Positions 60,461 to 64,000 of a DNA stretch of 64,000 bases are shown here, piece by piece. Source of the DNA: a bacterium (GTDB lineage Bacteria > Zhuqueibacterota > Zhuqueibacteria > Residuimicrobiales > Residuimicrobiaceae); contig JAKQNR010000050.1 of NCBI GenBank assembly GCA_029565685.1, forward strand, positions 1-64,000. The letters run 5' to 3'. The notes under the pieces are model-generated. The model had not been told where the DNA came from. It searched no databases and saw only the letters and a list, made by a program, of their open reading frames with translations. The position numbers were made by a program, and so were the translations under genes. The stretch's first letter is position 1. Each line of letters opens with the position of its first letter.

Positions 60461-60843
60461 ATGCTGATGAGAGGGAAAACAGTGATTTCAGCGGTCATCG
60501 TGCCGGTGTTCCTGGCAGGCAGTTCCATGAATGGAGCGAGGAGATCAAACAATACAACAGTGAAAGCCTGAAGAAAGCCAGCCAGCGCAAATATGACCAG
60601 GCCAAGGCCAAGTATGCAGAGTTGATGAAAGCGTTGAAAAAGGCCGAGTCCAAACTGGAACCCGCTCTGATGCCCTTGCGCGATCAAGGGCTTTTTATCA
60701 AATATAACCTTAACGCCAAAGCCGTCGCCGGGCTGAGCGACGAATAGATCAGCGTGCAGACCAACGTCGACAATCTGGTTCATGATATGGAAGCCGCCAT
60801 CGCGGAGGCGGACAAGTTCATCGCCGCGTTGCAGGAAGAGTAG
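60461..60843 (+). pseudogene. broken DUF2959-family gene
   Basis: The ATG at 60461/60467, with GAGGGAA upstream, opens a signal or lipoprotein-like leader (MRGKTVISAVIVPVFLAGSS), but this frame ends at a TGA after 37 codons. From about 60520 another frame encodes the C-terminal half of the DUF2959 family (HEWSEEIKQYNSESLKKASQ, then LEPALMPLRDQGLFIKYNLN). That frame meets a TAG at 60745-60747 and continues to a second TAG at 60841-60843 with the family's usual ending (HDMEAAIAEADKFIAAL). So the gene has an internal deletion with frameshift plus an amber stop. No function is expected. Confidence 0.7.
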
Positions 60844-60858
60844 CAAAGGAGTGTGTGG

Positions 60859-61317
60859 TTGAAACAAGGTAAAAAGCATTTCTTTTTCATCTGTTTGCTT
60901 GTACGGACGGCTTTACTGCATCCGCCCGATGGATGCTGCACCACCCCGGCGGGCGTGGGCCTTATGGTGGGAGATCCCACCGGGATCACCGCCAAATTCC
61001 GCTTCAATACGGTCAACGCAATGGACCTTGGCATCGGATTGGATGATTTTTCCATCCACGCGGACTATTTGTGGCATGATTGGAACTTGTTCCCGCAATC
61101 GCCCCAAACCCGTCTGGCAGTTTATTATGGATTCGGCGTCGGCCTCAAAGACCGCAAGCATGATTCCATTCTGATGGCCCGCGCTCTGGGCGGCGTCTCC
61201 TTGTTTTTCACTTCACAACCGGTTGAACTTTTTATCGAGTTGGCGCCGCTTTTGAAACTGACCGGCGGCGGTGGATTGGACCTGGACGCCGCCATCGGTG
61301 CGCGCTACTACTTTTAA
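60859..61317 (+). CDS. small exported barrel-like protein
   Basis: A 152-residue protein with a basic, hydrophobic N-terminus (KQGKKHFFFICLLVRTALL) that may act as a signal. After it are beta strands (GVGLMVGDPTGITAKFRFNT, DLGIGLDDFSIHADYLWHDW, RLAVYYGFGVGL, ELFIELAPLLKLTGG) and a terminal DAAIGARYYF, the pattern of an outer-membrane barrel. TTG at 60859 with AAAGGAG upstream was preferred over the GTG at 60853, which is too close to the site. It directly follows the broken DUF2959 gene. The family is not named with certainty. Confidence 0.65.
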   Translation: MKQGKKHFFFICLLVRTALLHPPDGCCTTPAGVGLMVGDPTGITAKFRFNTVNAMDLGIGLDDFSIHADYLWHDWNLFPQSPQTRLAVYYGFGVGLKDRKHDSILMARALGGVSLFFTSQPVELFIELAPLLKLTGGGGLDLDAAIGARYYF

Positions 61318-61508
61318 GCCAGCGCCCGCTCTGTTTGCAGCGAGGCAGCGCTGCTTCGCTTTCGACGATTTGGTGCGATACAAGCGGTGACAGCTCATCA
61401 GACCAACAAAGAACCGCGCCGGCCGGGGAACACGCCGCTATCGGCAGAACCCTTCTCAGACCGCTGCAGCCGGCACTTGAAGCGAACCAGGTAATTCGTG
61501 AGGATCGA

Positions 61509-63035
61509 ATGAAAAAGCGACATCTTCTGTTCCTTATCTCCCTGTTGCCACTGGGCCCAGCCCTGCCGCAAATTCACTCCGAGTCGCCGCACACTCCTTC
61601 CGGCCGCGTCCAAATTCCTCACCGTGTGCTGCCGATCATTGAAAAGATCTATCGAGATCATGCTCAAGCGCACCATCTTCCAGGTTTGGTTTTCGGTGTG
61701 GTGCTCGACAGCGCACTGGTGTGCTCCGGCGGCATCGGCTATGCGGATCTATCGCTCAAAACGCCGGCCACTCCTCAATCGCTTTTTCGCATCGCTTCCA
61801 TGACCAAAAGCATCACGGCCATGGCCATCCTGCTGTTGCGCGATCAGGGAAGGCTGTCACTGGATGATCCGGCTGAATGGTATATCCCGGAAATGAAAAA
61901 CCTGGAGTATCCGGCGCCGGATGCGCCCAGGATCACGATTCGCCATTTGTTGACCCATACCGCCGGTTTTCCTGAAGACAATCCCTGGGGAGACCGGCAA
62001 CTGGCTGTCTCTGATCAGCAGCTGCTGGACATGGTGAAAAACGGCATTTCTTTTTCCAATGCTCCCGGCGTGGCCTATGAATACAGCAATCTGGGATTCG
62101 CGTTGCTCGGCCGCATTATAGCCGTTGTGTCGGGAAAATCCTATCAGGAATTCGTACAGACGCAGATTCTCCAACCTCTGGCGATGAATCATTCCATCTG
62201 GGAGTACTCCCAGGCCCCCAGAGATCTGCTGGCCTGGGGTTATAGCTGGGAAGGGGGACGGTGGATACCCATATCGCTGTTGCCGGACGGCGCCTATGCC
62301 GCTATGGGAGGATTGATCACCTCCATGGACGATTTCAGCAAGTATATGATCTATCATCTCAGCGCCTGGCCGCCGGGCGCCAATCAGCGGAACTCGCCGG
62401 TATCAGCCGCTTCTTTGCGAGAGATGCAACGGCCTTGGGTCTTTAACAATCTCAATGCCTCTTTTCGCTATCCCAACGGCCGCTTGAGCCCTCTGGCCTC
62501 TTGTTATGGATATGGTCTGCGTTGGATAAAGGACGGTGAAGGCAGAATATCCCTGAATCACGGCGGCGGTCTGCCTGGCTTTGGCAGCCAGTGGCGGATA
62601 TTGCCGGAATATGGAATCGGAGTGGCGGCTTTCAGCAACCGGACCTATGCGGATCTGGGGGCTGCGAACGATGCGGTTCTGGACACCTGCATCGCTCTTT
62701 TGGGCCTGTCCAAGCGGCCGACGCCGGTGACCGCCATTCTGCAGCAGAGGCGGGACGAATTGACAGCCCTGTTGCCGGATTGGCAAGTGACCGATCCGAA
62801 TCTGTTCGGCGACAATTTTTTTCTTGATCAATCCATCGACTCGTTGAGACGGACCTTCCAAAGCTTGTATGCGGAGCTCGGCCCCGTCGTCGGCATCCGC
62901 GAGATGGTGGCGCTCAACCGATTGCGCGGCAGCTTTATCGTGGACGGGCAAAAGGCGGATCTGGAACTCTTCTTCACCCTCACGCCGCAGAATCCGCCGC
63001 GGATTCAACAGCTGAAATGGAAAATCATCCGCTGA
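61509..63035 (+). CDS. secreted beta-lactamase-fold serine hydrolase
   Basis: A 508-residue exported serine hydrolase (signal KKRHLLFLISLLPLGPALPQ) of the class C beta-lactamase/DD-peptidase/esterase fold. The nucleophile motif is SMTK (S-x-x-K) in IASMTKSITAMA, the tyrosine is in YEYSNLGFALLG, and the third motif is HGG in NHGGGLPG. The last 120 residues form an extra beta domain. The ATG at 61509 begins the signal peptide and has GAGGA upstream. Substrate could be a peptide, ester or beta-lactam. It lies 12 bp before the P1 peptidase gene, suggesting joint peptide breakdown. Confidence 0.92.
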   Translation: MKKRHLLFLISLLPLGPALPQIHSESPHTPSGRVQIPHRVLPIIEKIYRDHAQAHHLPGLVFGVVLDSALVCSGGIGYADLSLKTPATPQSLFRIASMTKSITAMAILLLRDQGRLSLDDPAEWYIPEMKNLEYPAPDAPRITIRHLLTHTAGFPEDNPWGDRQLAVSDQQLLDMVKNGISFSNAPGVAYEYSNLGFALLGRIIAVVSGKSYQEFVQTQILQPLAMNHSIWEYSQAPRDLLAWGYSWEGGRWIPISLLPDGAYAAMGGLITSMDDFSKYMIYHLSAWPPGANQRNSPVSAASLREMQRPWVFNNLNASFRYPNGRLSPLASCYGYGLRWIKDGEGRISLNHGGGLPGFGSQWRILPEYGIGVAAFSNRTYADLGAANDAVLDTCIALLGLSKRPTPVTAILQQRRDELTALLPDWQVTDPNLFGDNFFLDQSIDSLRRTFQSLYAELGPVVGIREMVALNRLRGSFIVDGQKADLELFFTLTPQNPPRIQQLKWKIIR

Positions 63036-63047
63036 AAGGCTGGCGCC

Positions 63048-64000
63048 ATGTCTCTATCTGCCAAAAAGCTGTTTGTTTTCTTCTTTGGAACCTTGTTTCT
63101 CTCCGCACAGGCCGCGGAGCAGCGTCCGCGCGCCCGGGAGATGGGCATTATCGTCGGAGTTTTGCCGCCCGGGCCGCTGAACGCCATCACCGATGTGGCC
63201 GGCGTAGCCGTGGGCCACGCAACGCTGATCCGCGGTGAGGACGTGCGTACCGGCGTGACCGCTATTCTGCCCCATGACGGCAATCTGTTTGCAGAAAAAG
63301 TGCCTGCCGCTGTCTATATCGGCAATGGGTACGGCAAATTGATGGGATCGACCCAAGTGAACGAATTGGGCGAACTCGAAACCCCGATTCTGCTGACCAG
63401 CACGCTCAACGTGGCGCGCGTGGCCGATGCGCTGCTGGATTATATGCTGGCGCTTCCGGGAAATGAAAAGGTGTTTTCCATCAATCCGGTGGTGGCTGAA
63501 ACCAATGATGGATTCCTTAACAACGGCCGGGCGCGTCCGATTGCAGCCGGCGAGGTTTTTGCAGCGCTCCGCTCCGCCTCCGGGGGAGCGGTAGCCGAAG
63601 GATCGGTCGGCGCCGGCGCCGGCACTATGGCGTTTGGGTTCAAAGGCGGCATCGGCACAGCGTCCCGGTGCATACCTTCGAGCTTGGGCGGTTATACGGT
63701 GGGCGTTCTGGTGCAATCCAATTTCGGCGGCCTGCTGACCATCAACGGTGCACCGGTCGGCCGGGAGTTGAACCGCTATTATCTCAAGGATCACCTGGAC
63801 TCGCTGCAACGCGGGGAAGAGAAGGATTCAAGCCGCCCCGATGGCTCGATCATCATCGTCGTGGCCACGGATGCCCCGTTGGAGCACCGCAATCTGCAGA
63901 GACTGGCGGCCCGCGCCATGCTTGGACTCGGCCGCACCGGTTCCAGCGCCGGAAACGGCAGCGGAGATTATGTCATCGCCTTCAGCACCGCACGGTCCAA
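63048..64000 (+). CDS. P1-family (DmpA/BapA-type) aminopeptidase, partial
   Basis: The 5' part (317 codons) of a self-processing N-terminal-nucleophile peptidase, cut by the window end. A signal peptide is present (KKLFVFFFGTLFLSAQAAEQ). Family motifs: ITDVAGVAVGHATLI, VVAETNDGFLNN, GSVGAGAGTMAFGFKGGIGT, GVLVQSNFG, and the predicted autocleavage site in DGSIIIVVATDAPL between G266 and S267, where S267 becomes the nucleophile. These enzymes remove N-terminal D-, beta- or L-residues from peptides. It probably acts in the periplasm beside the serine hydrolase. Confidence 0.9.
   Translation, partial: MSLSAKKLFVFFFGTLFLSAQAAEQRPRAREMGIIVGVLPPGPLNAITDVAGVAVGHATLIRGEDVRTGVTAILPHDGNLFAEKVPAAVYIGNGYGKLMGSTQVNELGELETPILLTSTLNVARVADALLDYMLALPGNEKVFSINPVVAETNDGFLNNGRARPIAAGEVFAALRSASGGAVAEGSVGAGAGTMAFGFKGGIGTASRCIPSSLGGYTVGVLVQSNFGGLLTINGAPVGRELNRYYLKDHLDSLQRGEEKDSSRPDGSIIIVVATDAPLEHRNLQRLAARAMLGLGRTGSSAGNGSGDYVIAFSTARS

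Overview
The window starts inside the 3' end of a 23S rRNA gene, followed by 5S and a strong terminator. It then runs through about 63 kb of densely packed, moderately GC-rich bacterial DNA. Genes usually have AGGAG-type ribosome sites and are often linked by ATGA overlaps. The large secreted protein at 6.4-12.6 kb ends in a 'YPNPFNP' FlgD-like type IX secretion (T9SS) sorting domain. That feature, the secreted glycosidases, the outer-membrane barrels and a heptosyltransferase-type LPS gene point to a Gram-negative member of the Fibrobacterota-Chlorobiota-Bacteroidota superphylum, most like Calditrichota or candidate phylum KSB1. This placement is inference. No CRISPR array, prophage, transposase or tRNA was seen.

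Layout. 0-0.7 kb: rRNA operon tail. 0.7-6.2 kb (minus): tiny zinc-ribbon gene, FAD oxidoreductase, SSS symporter and GH1 beta-glucosidase, the last three forming a sugar-use operon with a good promoter. 6.4-13.4 kb (plus): FG-GAP/Ig-repeat T9SS protein and nagB. 13.4-15.4 kb (minus): cytidylate-kinase-like protein and PAS histidine kinase. 15.5-17.4 kb (plus): a truncated glutathione peroxidase remnant, then a promoter, mini-ORF and terminator leader in front of an ALDH7-type dehydrogenase. 17.7-23.6 kb (minus): operon of six-hairpin secreted protein, NCS1 transporter, small membrane protein, DHH phosphoesterase, ROK kinase and AI-2E-family permease. 23.7-25.3 kb: thiol-redox operon (TlpA-like, OsmC, thioredoxin). 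25.4-27.9 kb: ECF sigma factor, CsgG-like protein and outer-membrane barrel.

28.2-37.6 kb: secreted GH38 alpha-mannosidase, DUF2207 membrane protein, flavodoxin, MscL, QueG, and a single-chain CsgG-like/barrel fusion. 37.8-41.4 kb: M19 dipeptidase, then PTP synthase, GTP cyclohydrolase I and a sepiapterin-reductase-like SDR (together a complete predicted tetrahydrobiopterin route), and a UPF0173 hydrolase. 41.5-50.0 kb: SpoIVB-type (S55) protein, beta-propeller-like protein, NrnA nuclease and two sensor kinases. 50.1-57.1 kb: housekeeping and envelope operon (polyprenyl synthase, ApbE, UDP-glucuronate decarboxylase, GT9, RsfS, ArgS, PfkB kinase). 57.2-64 kb: NhaA, GH43, a wrecked DUF2959 gene, a small barrel-like protein, a secreted beta-lactamase-fold serine hydrolase and a P1 (DmpA-type) aminopeptidase cut by the window end.

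Together the genes suggest a heterotroph scavenging plant- or microbe-derived glycans and peptides. The most distinctive items are the tetrahydrobiopterin cluster, the leader in front of the ALDH7 gene, the split and fused CsgG/barrel pair, the NCS1 transporter with a coupled two-helix protein, and the paired Ig-repeat T9SS protein.
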